Source of the DNA: Tillus elongatus
Lineage: Eukaryota; Arthropoda; Insecta; Coleoptera; Cleridae
Length of the DNA stretch: 64,000 bases
NCBI GenBank assembly: GCA_964006375.1
Contig: OZ023267.1
Span: 83,268,906-83,332,905, forward strand
Direction of reading: 5' to 3'
The notes under the pieces were generated by a model. That model was not told the origin of the DNA, made no database searches, and saw only the letters and a program-made list of their open reading frames with translations. Of this stretch, positions 1 through 13,542 are shown piece after piece. Each line of letters begins with the position of its first letter. The stretch's first letter is position 1. The position numbers and the translations under genes are program-made.

Positions 1-50
1 TTGTTTTAATAATTTAAAATTTAATATGTAGTTATTAAGTATGTGTATTA

Positions 51-955
51 TAGTGATGGGCAGAATCAGTTATATAAGTGAGTCGAGTCCCTAGATTTAA
101 CTCACTGAAATGAGTCAAATCACTGAGTTGACTCCTAGTCAGACTGCCAACTCACCTCGACTTATTATTTAATGATTTGTTTCAAGACTTGGAGTCGTCC
201 ATGACTGATGTGCAATCGGAGTCGACTCACCTCGTTCAAGACTCATGAGTCGTTCATAACTGAATCAGAATCGGAGTCGCAAGAATGCTATTGATGTATT
301 GTGATTTTAACTCAAATCTTGAACCGCTCCGTGACCGTGAATTTGTCCTGAGTAGCGTAATGTAAAATGAGTCGTCAGTTTGAAAAGCCACTAATAAAGT
401 AGCTTATTATAAATCAAGTAAAATACAAAATAAGGCGACAGTATTCAGTTAAGCTACTATTATTTGGTAAAAATTTTAAAATTAAAATATAAATTATAAT
501 ACAAGGGTTACTGTTTTTTAAATTCACATAATGTGTGAATAAGAAATTATACTCAATAACTCATAATTATAATTAAAGCTTTGGCGTTTCTCAGTCATGC
601 AGATGCAGGTAATATTTTTTAGGTGCCAAGATGGCTTATTGCTTTATGGCATTGACCTTGACCATATCATCTCTCCTACTTTGTAAAAGTCACATACGAG
701 ACCCTAATCGGAATCGACCCATTCTTGTTGCGAGGTTGTGACTCCCAGTCTCAGATCTCTGACTCTGATTCCGATTCAGTCATGAGATGAGTCGGTGAGT
801 GGTGAATCAGTGAATCGGTGAGCGGGAGCGGTGGGTCCTGGGAGTGAGTCCGTGAATTGGAGTCGGTAGTCTTATCAGAAACTGAGTCGATTCACTTGAT
901 TCACTGGTGGGAGTCGACTCAGTGAGTCGAATTAGTCAGTCAGTGCCTAACACTA
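51..955. mobile_element. hAT-type non-autonomous element (MITE) with 8-bp target duplication
   Basis: The left end reads TAGTGATGGGCA and the right end, on the opposite strand, TAGTGTTAGGCA, an imperfect terminal inverted repeat. The 8 bases GTGTATTA stand immediately outside both ends (43-50 and 956-963) as a perfect direct repeat, and an 8-bp duplication is the hallmark of hAT transposition. There is no transposase reading frame. The interior carries two arrays of degenerate GAGTC/GACTC words, roughly 84-260 and 690-930, including GAGTCGACTC palindromes, around an AT-rich middle. The subterminal arrays may be transposase binding sites (inference). Confidence 0.8.
690..930. repeat. Degenerate GAGTC-word array, right half of the hAT MITE
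   Basis: Words such as GAGTCG, GAGTCAG and TGAATCGG recur about every 8 to 15 bases on both strands, with the palindrome GAGTCGACTC near 911. A matching array lies at about 84-260. The two arrays flank a 400-base AT-rich core, so the element is roughly symmetrical. Confidence 0.65.
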
Positions 956-1215
956 GTGTATTACAACCTTTGTTTACATCACATCTGTGATGTTGCTCTG
1001 TTTCGATAAACCCTATTTACTACAAAACAGTTTTAGAGGAACACATTTTACAAATAACATCGTTTTTCTCAGCTTGAGAATTGAAGTTATACTTTTTTCT
1101 CGTCAATTGAGAGAGTTGGCATGCAGTAACCATGTACACAAGACAGTGTCATATGAGTATATTAAAAATTACAATACTGTGGTCAGCAATTTTAAGCACC
1201 AAAAGGGTACAACTA

Positions 1216-2863
1216 CAGGTGTTCCATTTTGGTTGCAATTGCTGGGCATCTCGATTTAATAACCGAGATGTCTTTACTAATGTAAAGATAGAACCTTGTG
1301 GTTTTCGCGAACCTGAGCTACTTTTTTGTGAAACGAAGGATGTCTCAAACAAAATTGTCATAGCCCTCTAAGTTCCGAGCTACAGGGTGATATTGAAAAT
1401 ATTGCATTTTCAGGTAGCCCTTGTATTTCAGTTTTCTGACAATTTGTCAAAAAGGAAAAAAACGAATCCTTTTAAACCTTTTTACGTAGAATCTAGTGGC
1501 TTAGTTGTTGTTTTTTTCTAAATTTACTGTTTTTCAAATATTGATCCATATTTGTTTTCTTAAATGGGACACTGTCAAGTTAATTTGGATTTTCACAAGC
1601 TTCTCTAAAATATATAACATTATTGGTCTAATTTAATAATCTCAATTTTCATAATTCGCAATAAAAATTTTGCAGTATGTTATGCAAAAAATGGTGCTGT
1701 TTCTCGTTTACTTGGAAGCAAGTGACAGTTAGCAAACATGTTCTATGCTGTGTCGCTGCTTGTTTTAATTACATACATTTTATTGTGTGAAGGTATATTT
1801 GTGACTGGCAGTAAACCAAACTTTCGAACATTTTAAGAAATATAATATGCTAGCTTGTTTTAAATTAAGCAATGATTTATATTAAGTAATGAAATTGTTG
1901 AAATGGCATCTGGGGTGTATTTTAACAGGTAAGTACTTATTTTCAGTTATGTTTAAATACTATTGCTTCATTTTTATTTAGATATCCAGAAAGGAGGAAA
2001 CAGTACATCCACTTTTTACAGAATAAAAAAGATATTAATTGATCACGGATTATTTAACAAAGCTCCTTCAAAACAAATAATAAAGAAAATCGAGAGGTTG
2101 AGGAAGTCACAGTTTTGGCTAATGTAGAAGCCTACCCTACAAACTCCTGTAGAGCCATTGTAAGGAGTGTAGGGACTCCAAAAGCGAAAGTTCAATAAAT
2201 CCTAAGAAAACACAAATACCATTCATAAAATTTAGGCTGGTTTTTGCTGATAAGCTTATTGGATTATAATTATTTATTAATATTATTTTCTTTTGTTACA
2301 TAAATCTAGATAGGTAGCACTGTTTTGTGAAAAATTAGCAATAGGTATATTGATGAATATCTGTTATTAAATTATTTTCTCAATTTATTGTTAGCATATA
2401 CAAACAAATAAACAGCAGCATTTTTTTCATGACCTGAAAAATTTTGAATGCGAATTATGAAAATTCTGATTTTTTTTCCGTTGTTTATTAAAATAGACCT
2501 ATAATGTTTTATATCTTTGAGAAGCTTGTGAAAATGCACATTAATTTCTTGACAAATATACAGGTCTCCCATTTAAAAAACCAAACACTGGTCAATATCT
2601 CAAAAACAGTAATATGTAGAAACAAACCAGGATTCGTTTTTACATTTTTGACAAGTTGTCAGACAACTGAAATACAAAGTCTACCTGAAAATGCAATATT
2701 TTCAACATCGCCCTGTAGCTCGGAAGCGAAGAGGGCTAAGACAATTTCGTTTGTGGCATCTTTCGTTTCACAAAAAAGTAGCTCGGGTTCGTGAAAACCG
2801 CAAGGTTATATAATTACTAATAACCAAGATACCCAGCAATTGCAAGTAAAATGGCACAGCCTG
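1216..2863. mobile_element. Old IS630/Tc1/mariner-type element with about 0.5-kb terminal inverted repeats
   Basis: The ends read TA|CAGGTGTTCCATTTT on the left and, on the other strand, TA|CAGGCTGTGCCATTTT on the right, consistent with a TA target duplication. Both arms continue inward as inverted homology for about 500 bases (about 1216-1710 against 2400-2863). Shared stretches include GCAATTGCTGGG, AACCTTG.GGTTTTC, GAGCTACTTTTTTGTGAAACGAA and GAAAATATTGCATTTTCAGGTAG-like sequence, with many substitutions. The middle holds a transposase remnant. The architecture matches the better preserved element at 56451-58989, but the arms are not obviously the same family. Confidence 0.72.
2083..2226 (+). 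pseudogene. Transposase remnant, helix-turn-helix part (IS630/mariner type)
   Basis: One frame reads VEAYPTNSCRAIVRS followed by KVQ, a stop, then ILRKHKYH. This is the pattern of the second helix-turn-helix of insect IS630/mariner transposases, where VxxYFEAHPxxSIRxIxxxxxxSxxxVxRILKKHxMH is typical; the transposase at 57221-58234 has the equivalent YFEAHPKALIRS and ILSKHNMH. Two stops lie within 50 codons and no catalytic domain can be found, so it is dead. It sits between the two inverted arms, as expected for the element's own transposase. Confidence 0.55.
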
Positions 2864-2949
2864 TATTTATGGGAAGGTGTCTAAAGGTTTATAATTTTTT
2901 TTTCTGGACACAGGATGCAAATTAATGAATGGAGCGTTCTGTTCTGTAA

Positions 2950-3105
2950 ACTGACACAAATTGGCCCATTTTATAATATAAAACTGATTATGCCCTGTAT
3001 ATACATTTTTAAGTGTATTATGTTTATTAGACATGTTAATATGAATACGTTTGTAAAGAACTCAGGGTATCACAATTATAACACCAGGCATGGATATGCT
3101 TTTTT
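2950..3105 (+). pseudogene. LINE reverse transcriptase C-terminal fragment
   Basis: The plus-strand frame gives CIYIFKCIMFIRHVN and then GYHNYNTRHGYAFF. This resembles the tail of CR1/Jockey-group ORF2 proteins, which commonly reads PSLYIYExxLFVxxN...HxYNTRN. Nothing recognisable precedes or follows it, so it is a short decayed fragment. The assignment rests on motif memory. Confidence 0.5.
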
Positions 3106-3109
3106 TTTG

Positions 3110-3860
3110 GATACAGGAGGGGGAAATGCATCATGCAGACCTCATTCACGACACCGTTGTGTGTGGGATTTCGGATACTGTGAGACTCCTACTCACTAAA
3201 ACTCCGTTCCCTGGAGTACCGAACCTTAGTCCCTACCTCAGTTGGAAAGATTTCTCACAATGATGTTTGGGTTTGAATGTTTCCATTCTGTTTTGCTGCG
3301 GGGGCGTTAGCGGGTAAGTGTAAGCTTTGGACGCTTATACCTATGTGGAAGTTGCTCATCGTAGTCTGTGGAACTACGGCGAAGAGCATTTGGGTGAGAA
3401 GTGGCTTTTGCGAACTGAGTTGTGGATAGTTGAGTTAGAAACTCAAGTATCGAAGGCATTTCCAGATAAGAGTGAATCTGTCTGTTTCTGACAAACCATC
3501 ACGCTCTGGTAACCATTCTCAGAACTTTATTCTAGATGATTTGAAAGGTCTTGATGTGTGCTGCGGCCACGGTGGCCCATGCAGGGGATGCATAGGTAAA
3601 GGCTGGGCGGAGTATGACTTTGTACATGAGCCATTTATTGTTCATGGACAATTTGAAATTTCTGTTTAGAAGTGGGAACAGCTTCGAGATGAACATTGAG
3701 GCTTTTCATCGGGCATGTTGGACATGGGGGGGGGGGGGGGGGGGATGTTAAGCGTTTGTCGAGGAAAACCCCGAGGTATTTGGCGGAATCTTGCCAGGGA
3801 ATTAGACGGTTGTCTAATGATACGTGTTCGTGAGGTGTGTGTCTCATCTTGGAAAATAGG
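3110..3860 (-). pseudogene. Jockey-type LINE: decayed C-terminal RT region and 3' end
   Basis: On the minus strand the protein reads SLDNRLIPWQDSAKYLGVFLDKRLT (3770-3850), then NKWLMYKVILRPAFTYASPA (about 3570-3640) and NKVLRMVTRA. These are classic landmarks of the thumb and C-terminal region of Jockey-clade reverse transcriptases. Two stops lie after FQII and TRA, so the copy is inactive. A run of 19 G has replaced the few codons after KRLT. The BEL/Pao element entered at 3860; the upstream continuation of this same fragment is at 10532-10650, and the reading frame resumes when the insert and one copy of its 5-bp target duplication are discounted. Confidence 0.8.
3726..3744 (+). repeat. Poly-G run of 19
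   Basis: A mononucleotide G tract inside the Jockey pseudogene (poly-C in the sense of the gene). G tracts of this length are error-prone in sequencing, so the count may not be exact. Confidence 0.9.
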
Positions 3861-4311
3861 TGTTCGCTCCTCGTATAGTGTAAAAGCAGTGGAATTTATA
3901 ATCTTTATTTTGCGATAAGAAGAACAGACCAGAATTCCACGAATCGTCAAGAAGAACACAACTTAAGTAGTCAGCAACGCAAAACCGCGATATCGTATAG
4001 TACCGCTACCTTAAAATTATATGTGTGTGTGATACAGTCAAACCAGCCTTAACAAATCCATTAAACGCACCAGCACCCCGGGATAGCCTTTTCCGGGACA
4101 CGCACGAGTTTCTGTGAGTCCAGTACTCGACAAGAGAAGAAATTCACAAAGGTAAGTGGCTTTTTGGTCATTCACGAGTTTGCATCAATTTCCACTGCTT
4201 TTGCCCCTTCTCTTTTCATTAAAAACGTTACTTAATTAACAAACGCAAATTACAGTCCACTTTGTTCGTAATAGCCCGCGTAACGCCAATTTCTTCGCCC
4301 GCTCCAGCCCA
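3861..4311 (+). repeat. 5' LTR of the BEL/Pao element
   Basis: A direct repeat of 10076-10526, 451 bp, with TG...CA ends. It begins next to the ATAGG target duplication and ends six bases before the primer-binding site. The LTR carries the element's promoter in this class; no clear TATA box was picked out. Confidence 0.95.
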
Positions 4312-4316
4312 TTTCT

Positions 4317-4335
4317 TGGTCCTTCTCAGCCGGAT
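4317..4335 (+). promoter_or_regulatory. Primer-binding site of the BEL/Pao element
   Basis: Five bases after the LTR comes TGGTCCTTCTCAGCCGGAT. It starts with TGG, which pairs with a tRNA CCA end. The body is close to the complement of the 3' end of tRNA-Tyr (ATCCGGCT...AAGGACCA). The tRNA-Tyr assignment is an inference with one small mismatch or insertion. Confidence 0.55.
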
Positions 4336-4723
4336 AGTTTTTTTGTCTCGGAAATAATACGCAAGTAAATTTGGCTATTCAACTTTGTTAATTTTGAAAA
4401 TAACTAAAGCGCGCTGGTTTAGCTGTATTCAATTCAGATTTTAAATTAATTTCCCGCAATTTTCATGTATATATCGCTAGAACCTTTATAATTATAGAAT
4501 TTTTAAAAGTTATTTTCTTATCGCAAGAATCCGCCATTCAGTTAAATTTTGCTTTATTTTGAACAACGAGCACGGCTTTAGGAGTCGACGCATATCATTT
4601 CACGCATATATCGCTCTTTGCTTCTGTTTCATTCTTATCAATTTGTACCTGAATAATTCTTTGTTTCACATTGGTACGTATATCTGTTATATTTCCATAT
4701 ACGAGGCCTATTCAATTAATATC

Positions 4724-7705
4724 ATGACTGACACTAAATTAAGGAAATACAAAAACCAACGCAATATTCAGCTATCTGAAATAGACACATTGTCTTCTCT
4801 AGCCCAGAAAGCCCAGTCAGATGTTTCGCTTTATAATTTACTTAGGGTTAGATCTTCCGAAATCGACTATTTAAGGGAACAGTTTATTCAAACGCACGAA
4901 AATCTCGTTTCTGTAATTTTAAGTAGTGAACATGGAAACGCTTCTGATGAAAACACTATTTACGCTGGATTTATGGACGCTTATTTTGAAATTAAAGCCA
5001 TTTGTTCTAGGTTATTCCCTGACAATAAAACAAATGTCCAGGAAATTCTAAATTCAAATACAGCTGGTCTTAATGAAGGTGCTAAAGCAAGGCTAGCTAA
5101 AATAGAAATTCCTAAATTTAGAGGTGACTATAAAACCTTTAACACTTTTATCGATTTATTCAATGCCTTAGTACAGGACTGTCCCGCATATTCCGACATT
5201 GAAAAGTTTCATTATCTAACTATATCAGTAGAAGGCCCGCCGTTATCTCTAATAAGATCTTTGCCTCTGACCGCTGACAATTATCAGATAGCTTATAATA
5301 CATTAGTCACTCGTTATTCTAACAAACGTCTGCGTGCCCAAGAGCACTGGCATGCTATAGATAGCATTTCGAAATTTAATTCTGATGACCACGTCAATAT
5401 TCGCAATTCGCTAGACATTATTTCGGAAAATCTTTCTGCTTTAAACACTTTAGGCTTTCCTACAGACCAATGGGACTTTGTTATGTTTATGTTGGTGTCA
5501 AAACGCCTTGACAGGAACATGTTGACGAAATTTGAGTTAGACCACGCTTCCACCGAGGTCCCTACATTTAAGCAATTGCTTGACTTTCTAAATAAATATT
5601 GTATCGCTGGTGATGCTATGGATCAGAAGTCATTCCTTTCGCACTCTCAAAAGAAATATTCTGACAAATCGCAAGCTAGACCAACGCCTCGAACTTCCGC
5701 TTTTTTCGCTGATAATTTAAATTGTAAATCTATCTTACATACTTGTGTGTTTTGCAAAGATTCTTCGCATTCTATTTATAATTGCTCCTCATTTTGTAAT
5801 AAAACTCCAAAAGATCGCTATAATTTTGTTAAATCTTCTCGTCTTTGCCACAACTGTTTAAGTAGCCTACATTATCTTAACAAATGCAAATCTACCAGGT
5901 CCTGTCGCAAGTGTGGTCAGCGTCATCATACGCTCTTGCATTTTGATAAAAGCTCCGCGCCTATTCCGTCGCCAGTGTGTAATAACCCTTCCAGATCTCC
6001 AGTTCCTTCCGCTCCGCTCGACCAAGAGCAGGTCTTTGCTGCTTCTGGGATTGTATCTAATCAAACCACGGTCTTATTGGCCACTGCGCTGATTGAACTT
6101 CTTGATAACCATGGAAATTATCAGATTATGAGATGCCTTTTGGATGGAGGTAGTATGATGTCTTTTATCTCGCAAAGGGCTTTTAAGCGTTTGGGGTTGC
6201 CTAAGCAAAACTGCATGTTTGCAATCAAAGGACTGGCATCTATGCAGACTTCTTCTCAGAGTGGTTGTGTAACGCTCACTGGAAGACCGGTTGGTCAAGA
6301 TTCTTTCAATTTTACTGTCGACGCATTGATCTTGAACGCCATTTGTGATAATTTGCCAGCAACCGCTATTTGCTCTTCCAATTGGTCTCACATTCGCAAT
6401 TTAAAATTGGCTGATCGCCATTTTAATCGTCCAGGTCAGGTCGATATATTGTTAGGAGCCGACGTTTTTTCTAAAATCCTTTTAAATGGACGCATTTCCG
6501 GTGGGGAAGGTCAACCTGATGCCGTCAACACCGTCTTTGGTTATGTGCTCATGGGTAAGATTGGCAACACAGTTCATTCTTCTGCTGTCTTTTCTTTCTT
6601 GTGCAGTAACTTTGAATCAAATCTCGATCGCACCCTTAGGGATTTTTGGGAAGTGGAAAGTGTTCCGACTTCGTCGCATCACTCTAATAAAGATATTTTT
6701 TGTGAACATCATTTTAAGACTAAAATATCTCGCTCTCCTTCTGGCAAATATATCGTTTCGCTCCCATTTAAATCTGAGTCGCTGCCTATTTTTCCTGGCA
6801 TTCGCGACCTCGTCGTCCAAAGATTTCTTTCCCTGGAACGCCGCCTTGCTAGAAACATGGACTTGTATACCCAATATTCTGCTTTTATGAGAGAATATTT
6901 GGAACTAGGCCACATGAAACGTGTTTATGACAATAAAGATTCTCCCGACGCATATTATATTCCGCATCATTGCATTTTGAAACCAAATAGCTTGTCTACT
7001 AAACTCAGGGTAGTTTTTAATGGTTCGGCGAAACTTCCCAACCAAAGCTCTCTTAACGATTGTCTACATACTGGACCAAAACTACAACAAGATATTGCCA
7101 CAATTCTGTGTCACTTTCGCCTTCATAATTATGTCTTGTGTGCTGACATCAAAATGATGTATCGTAACATTCTTGTCGACCAATCACAGCATGATTATCA
7201 AAGAATTGTTTGGAGGTTTGCTTCTGATGAACCTTTGGTGGACTATAACCTGGTTACGCTTGTATATGGACTAACGCCATCCCCCTTTCTCGCGATACGC
7301 AATCTTCATCAGTTAGTGAATGACGAAGGGGGCTCATACCCGCTAGCTTCTGCCGCCATTTTAAACGACACTTATGTTGATGATGTTGTAACCGGCTGCT
7401 CTTCTTATGAAGACGCAAAGCTTTTACAGTCAGAGCTGATCTCGCTTTTTGAACGAGGCGGCTTTGAGCTTAGAAAATGGTCTAGTAACTGTTCCGCATT
7501 ACTTTCACATTTACCTCCGGAACATTTGTCGCAAAATCCGCTTATTTTTGGTTCACTGGCAAACGACACTCCTTTAAAAATTCTCGGTCTGCATTGGAGT
7601 CCCTCTGAGGATACATTCTTTTTCTCAACATGCTCTCGGAACTGGCCAGAATCTTTGACCCGCTTGGATTTCTTTCGCCTATTACTATTTTTCAAAAGAT
7701 TCTAA
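4724..7705 (+). pseudogene. gag-pol: BEL/Pao polyprotein, first part: Gag, protease, reverse transcriptase
   Basis: The first plausible Met is at 4724; the frame is open a little further upstream but with no ATG. The Gag segment has the KIEIPKFRGDY motif (about 5097-5130) seen in BEL gag. Cysteine/histidine clusters follow: CVFCKDSSHSIYNC (about 5743) and CRKCGQRHHTLLH (about 5902). The aspartic protease motif is LLDGGS (about 6135), with Gly in place of the usual Ser/Thr after the catalytic Asp-Gly pattern typical of A17 peptidases. The RT has VVFNGSAK (about 7012) and the catalytic TYVDDVVTG (about 7370). Near 7620 the frame departs from the expected protein: the following conserved region is in another frame (7630-9864), and a short stretch normally found between seems missing. 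This suggests a small deletion plus frameshift. BEL polyproteins are normally one frame. Confidence 0.9.
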
Positions 7706-9864
7706 TCCAGTCGCTGTGGACTTCTAAATTAGATTGGGACCAAACCCCGCCCTCGCATATTGTTGAGGCTTGGAACCGTTATCGAAATGAACTCGGTTTA
7801 CTAAGCAATTTACGCATTCCTAGAAAAATCCTTCCACCTCATTCTGGATGTGGTTATGAATTACATGGGTTCTGTGACTCTTCTGAAAAGGGTTACGCTG
7901 CCGTTGTTTATATACGATGCCTCCGCCCTGACAAAACAGTTTTTGTTCAGTTTGTTTGCTCTAAAACCAAAGTCGCTCCGGTTAAGAAACTAACCATTCC
8001 TAGGCTAGAACTGTGTGGTGCAGTTTTGTTGGCGAAACTCCTATCGTTTCTTCTGAACGTTTATCAGACTCGCATGACTTTCGAAAGAATTTTTGCCTGG
8101 TCAGATTCGCAAATCGTCTTGAGTTGGATCAAATCTTCGCCTCATTGTTGGAAAACCTTTGTGGCAAATCGAGTTGCCTACATTCACGAAAGGGTTTCTT
8201 CTGAATTTTGGCATTATATAGATTCTGCTAATAATCCCGCCGATATCGCCTCTCGAGGTGTTCATCCTTCTCAATTTCTCGCCCATGATATTTGGTTCAA
8301 TGGTCCATCGCTACTATGTCGTTCTGAGCTGTCTGCCTGCTCCCCGTCTTCAGAGCTGCAGTCTGAAGAGGTCTCTGTTGAGGAAAGGACAGTTTCGCTT
8401 TTAACATTTACAGGTGAAGAAAATCTGCTTGATGATTTGTTAAAAAATCATTCTTCTTTACATTACATACAGTCTATTTTGTCATACGTATTACGCTTCG
8501 CTTTTAATTCTAGACATTCTTCTATTGCGAAATTTGGACCGCTATCTCGGTTAGAGCTTCATGATGCTCTGACCCTTCTGGTCAAGCGCACTCAAGCGGT
8601 CTACTTTGAAAAGGAGTTATCTAGTAAAAAATTCCCTAAGTCCTGGAGAAAACTCGCCGTATTTCAAGACAGTACTGGTCTTTTGCGTGTAGGTGGTCGC
8701 TTGACTCGCTCAAGTTTGTCTTATGAGCGAAAGCATCCGCTCTTACTTCCACAAAAGTGCCGACTCACGGTGCTTTTAATTGAACAATACCATAAAAGGT
8801 ATCTTCATATTGGCCCTCGCACTCTTCACTTTTTGTTGTGTCAGAATTTTTGGATTTTGTCTGCAAGACGTGCCATAAACACTGTTATTTCGAAATGTAT
8901 GCCATGTTGGAAAATAAAGCCTCAACCTTATCAGCCACCTATGGGTGACTTACCCCTTTCTCGAGTTTCGCAAGTCAAACCATTCTCGCATACTGGGGTA
9001 GATTTTGGTGGTCCATTCGCGATCACTATGAATCGATACCGAGGTGCTAAAACCTCTAAGGCATATATTTGCCTCTTTGTGTGTTTCGCGACTAAGGCTA
9101 TACATCTAGAACCTGCCTGTAGTCTTTCGACTGACGCTTTTCTCGCTGCCCTCCAACGATTTATTGCTCGTCGTGGTCGATGTGATAATCTCTATAGTGA
9201 TTGTGGTACAAATTTCGTTGGCTCCGCCAAGGAGCTTAAACGCATTTTTTCTGATGCAACTGCTAGGGAAGGAATCCATTGGCATTTCAACCCCCCTTCT
9301 GCCCCACATTTCGGTGGTCTTTGGGAATCTGGTATCAAGAGTGTAAAATCTCATCTCTCTCGTGTTGTTGGCCAACAAATCCTATCGTACGAAGAATTCT
9401 ACACTGTCCTGACGCTTATAGAATCTGTCTTGAACTCCCGACCTTTAAATCCCATGAGTTCGGATATCGATGACATTCACGCTTTAACTCCTGGACACTT
9501 TCTTCATATGGAGCCAGTTTCTACGCTTCCAACTCCCGATTTGTCGTCTGTCCCCTTAACTCGTCTGTCAAGATGGCAACTTCTCCAACGTATGCACCAT
9601 GATTTTTGGATTCGCTGGCACAAGGAGTACCTTCACACCCTACAACAACGAAGCAAGTGGCTTGACGCTGGTGCTCTTCCTACTATTGGGGCGATGGTGA
9701 CCGTGAAAGCTGAAAAACTTCCGCCTTCTAAATGGCTACTAGGTCGTCTATTGTCTCTAATTCCTGGTCCTGATGGTGTCGTAAGAGTTGCTATTGTAAA
9801 GACCTCGAATGGTATCCTTCGTCGCCCTTTGGTGAAGTTGTGCCCGTTGCCAACTAATGACTAG
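7630..9864 (+). pseudogene. pol: BEL/Pao polyprotein, second part: RNase H, integrase, C-terminal domain
   Basis: The frame resumes at LARIFDPLGFLSPI, a conserved BEL motif just after the RT. RNase H features follow: FCDSSEKGYAAVVY (about 7870), RLELCGAVLLAKLL (about 8000), WSDSQIVLSW (about 8098) and NPADIASRG (about 8233). The integrase has an HHCC-type zinc region (H at about 8790, CMPCWK at about 8897), then the catalytic core with GVDFGGPF (about 8997), YSDCGTNFVGS (about 9195) and ESGIKSVKSHL (about 9328) as the D, D and E landmarks. The C-terminus (RLSRWQLLQRMHHDFW, about 9560) is the DUF5641-like tail of BEL integrases. It is open throughout and overlaps the previous frame by 76 bases. 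No start codon is needed if it was once fused. Confidence 0.92.
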
Positions 9865-10063
9865 TAGTAGTAGTATTTGTTTCTAATTTAATTTAATTTT
9901 TTATTTTAAGTCTTTTTATTGTTTTGTGGATTCTTGCTAACCGGGATAATCATTTGTTTTGTTTCTTGTTCTCTTTTTTCTTATCCGCCGCATGTTATCG
10001 CTTCTCCTTCGCGTTAATTATTTTTTTTGTGTAGAAAAATGTCTTGCTTATAGCAGCCATTTT

Positions 10064-10075
10064 GGCCGGGCGGGA
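10064..10075 (+). promoter_or_regulatory. Candidate polypurine tract of the BEL/Pao element
   Basis: A G-rich stretch, GGCCGGGCGGGA, abuts the 3' LTR, the expected place for plus-strand priming. It is interrupted by three C, so it is a weak example. Confidence 0.4.
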
Positions 10076-10526
10076 TGTTCGCTCCTCGTATAGTGTAAAA
10101 GCAGTGGAATTTATAATCTTTATTTTGCGATAAGAAGAACAGACCAGAATTCCACGAATCGTCAAGAAGAACACAACTTAAGTAGTCAGCAACGCAAAAC
10201 CGCGATATCGTATAGTACCGCTACCTTAAAATTATATGTGTGTGTGATACAGTCAAACCAGCCTTAACAAATCCATTAAACGCACCAGCACCCCGGGATA
10301 GCCTTTTCCGGGACACGCACGAGTTTCTGTGAGTCCAGTACTCGACAAGAGAAGAAATTCACAAAGGTAAGTGGCTTTTTGGTCATTCACGAGTTTGCAT
10401 CAATTTCCACTGCTTTTGCCCCTTCTCTTTTCATTAAAAACGTTACTTAATTAACAAACGCAAATTACAGTCCACTTTGTTCGTAATAGCCCGCGTAACG
10501 CCAATTTCTTCGCCCGCTCCAGCCCA
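10076..10526 (+). repeat. 3' LTR of the BEL/Pao element
   Basis: A 451-bp direct repeat of 3861-4311, identical by eye, followed directly by the second ATAGG of the target duplication. Confidence 0.95.
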
Positions 10527-10531
10527 ATAGG

Positions 10532-10650
10532 ACTGCTGAACATTTATCGCGGTTTATGGCTAGACACGATTTCCTATACTAGCCTTGCAGCTTGTCTACG
10601 GCGGTCTGAAGTCGTTTGGTTATTATCCTTGGCTGAGTGGAGTAGATATG
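10532..10650 (-). pseudogene. Jockey-type RT fragment, part upstream of the BEL insertion
   Basis: Minus-strand frame: [20 protein letters not shown], a stop, then LAINRDKCSAVLF. In Jockey-clade RTs this is the segment just after the YADDTA catalytic motif. It joins in frame to the fragment at 3110-3860 across the BEL insertion. The 5' truncation falls at GATATCTACTCC. A near-identical fragment at 41341-41426 is cut at the same place, where a (TA)n tract follows. Confidence 0.78.
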
Positions 10651-10651
10651 T

Positions 10652-13084
<2,433 letters not shown>

Positions 13085-13123
<39 letters not shown>
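13085..13123 (+). repeat. (AC)n tract, 5' flank of the Tx1-like LINE
   Basis: Nineteen and a half AC units, directly followed by the LINE 5' end (GTACGCAGTTCTGTG). Confidence 0.95.
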
Positions 13124-13126
<3 letters not shown>

Positions 13127-13542
13127 CGCAGTTCTGTGTAGACGTTCTTAAGTGAGCTCTGTTAATTTTCGTAAAATTAAAGTGTTAAGAGTGATTGTTA
13201 AATGGTGAAAATGGGTCGATGCTTTCAGTAAACACTGTAAGTAGCTAGATCTGCATTATTTAGCACAGTTATTTATTAATTTATTCCGAATATACACTAC
13301 GAAGTAAAACATCATAAGTATTCAAGGATAGAGAAGATTATTTTGTTAAACGCCGGTAAAGGTGTCATTTCTTCTTATCTTACTGCTTCCTGATAACAAC
13401 TTGAAACAATTGGAAATTATTTATACTGGCTCCCATTGATTTCCTTGTGTATACTGACTACAATCAAACAATAAATTGCCCGCTTTAACGGCGGTGTACT
13501 AAAACGTCCATCCTACCAGCTCTATCGATGGCGAGTAGCTAG

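Larger units (their letters stand above)
3861..10526 (+). mobile_element. BEL/Pao LTR retrotransposon, near-complete, recent
   Basis: The 6666-bp element is bounded by two 451-bp LTRs (3861-4311 and 10076-10526) that read identically by eye, starting TGTTCGCTCC and ending CAGCCCA. A 5-bp direct repeat, ATAGG, stands outside both ends (3856-3860, 10527-10531), the usual duplication length for BEL/Pao. Inside are a primer-binding site, one long gag-protease-RT frame and an overlapping RNase H-integrase frame. The order Gag, protease, RT, RNase H, integrase is that of BEL/Pao. No envelope-like frame was seen. Identical LTRs imply recent insertion or LTR conversion. A frame break at about 7620 makes this copy unlikely to be autonomous. 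Confidence 0.95.

Noticed and set aside
3635..3959. Short proline-rich minus-strand frames around 3700
   Set aside because: They are pieces of the Jockey pseudogene and the LTR in assorted frames; poly-C makes the proline run.
4559..4723. Upstream extension of the BEL gag frame
   Set aside because: The frame is open but lacks an ATG until 4724, and the extra residues look like leader sequence.
9864..10075. Search for an envelope-like gene in the BEL element
   Set aside because: Only about 210 bases lie between pol and the 3' LTR, with no frame of use.
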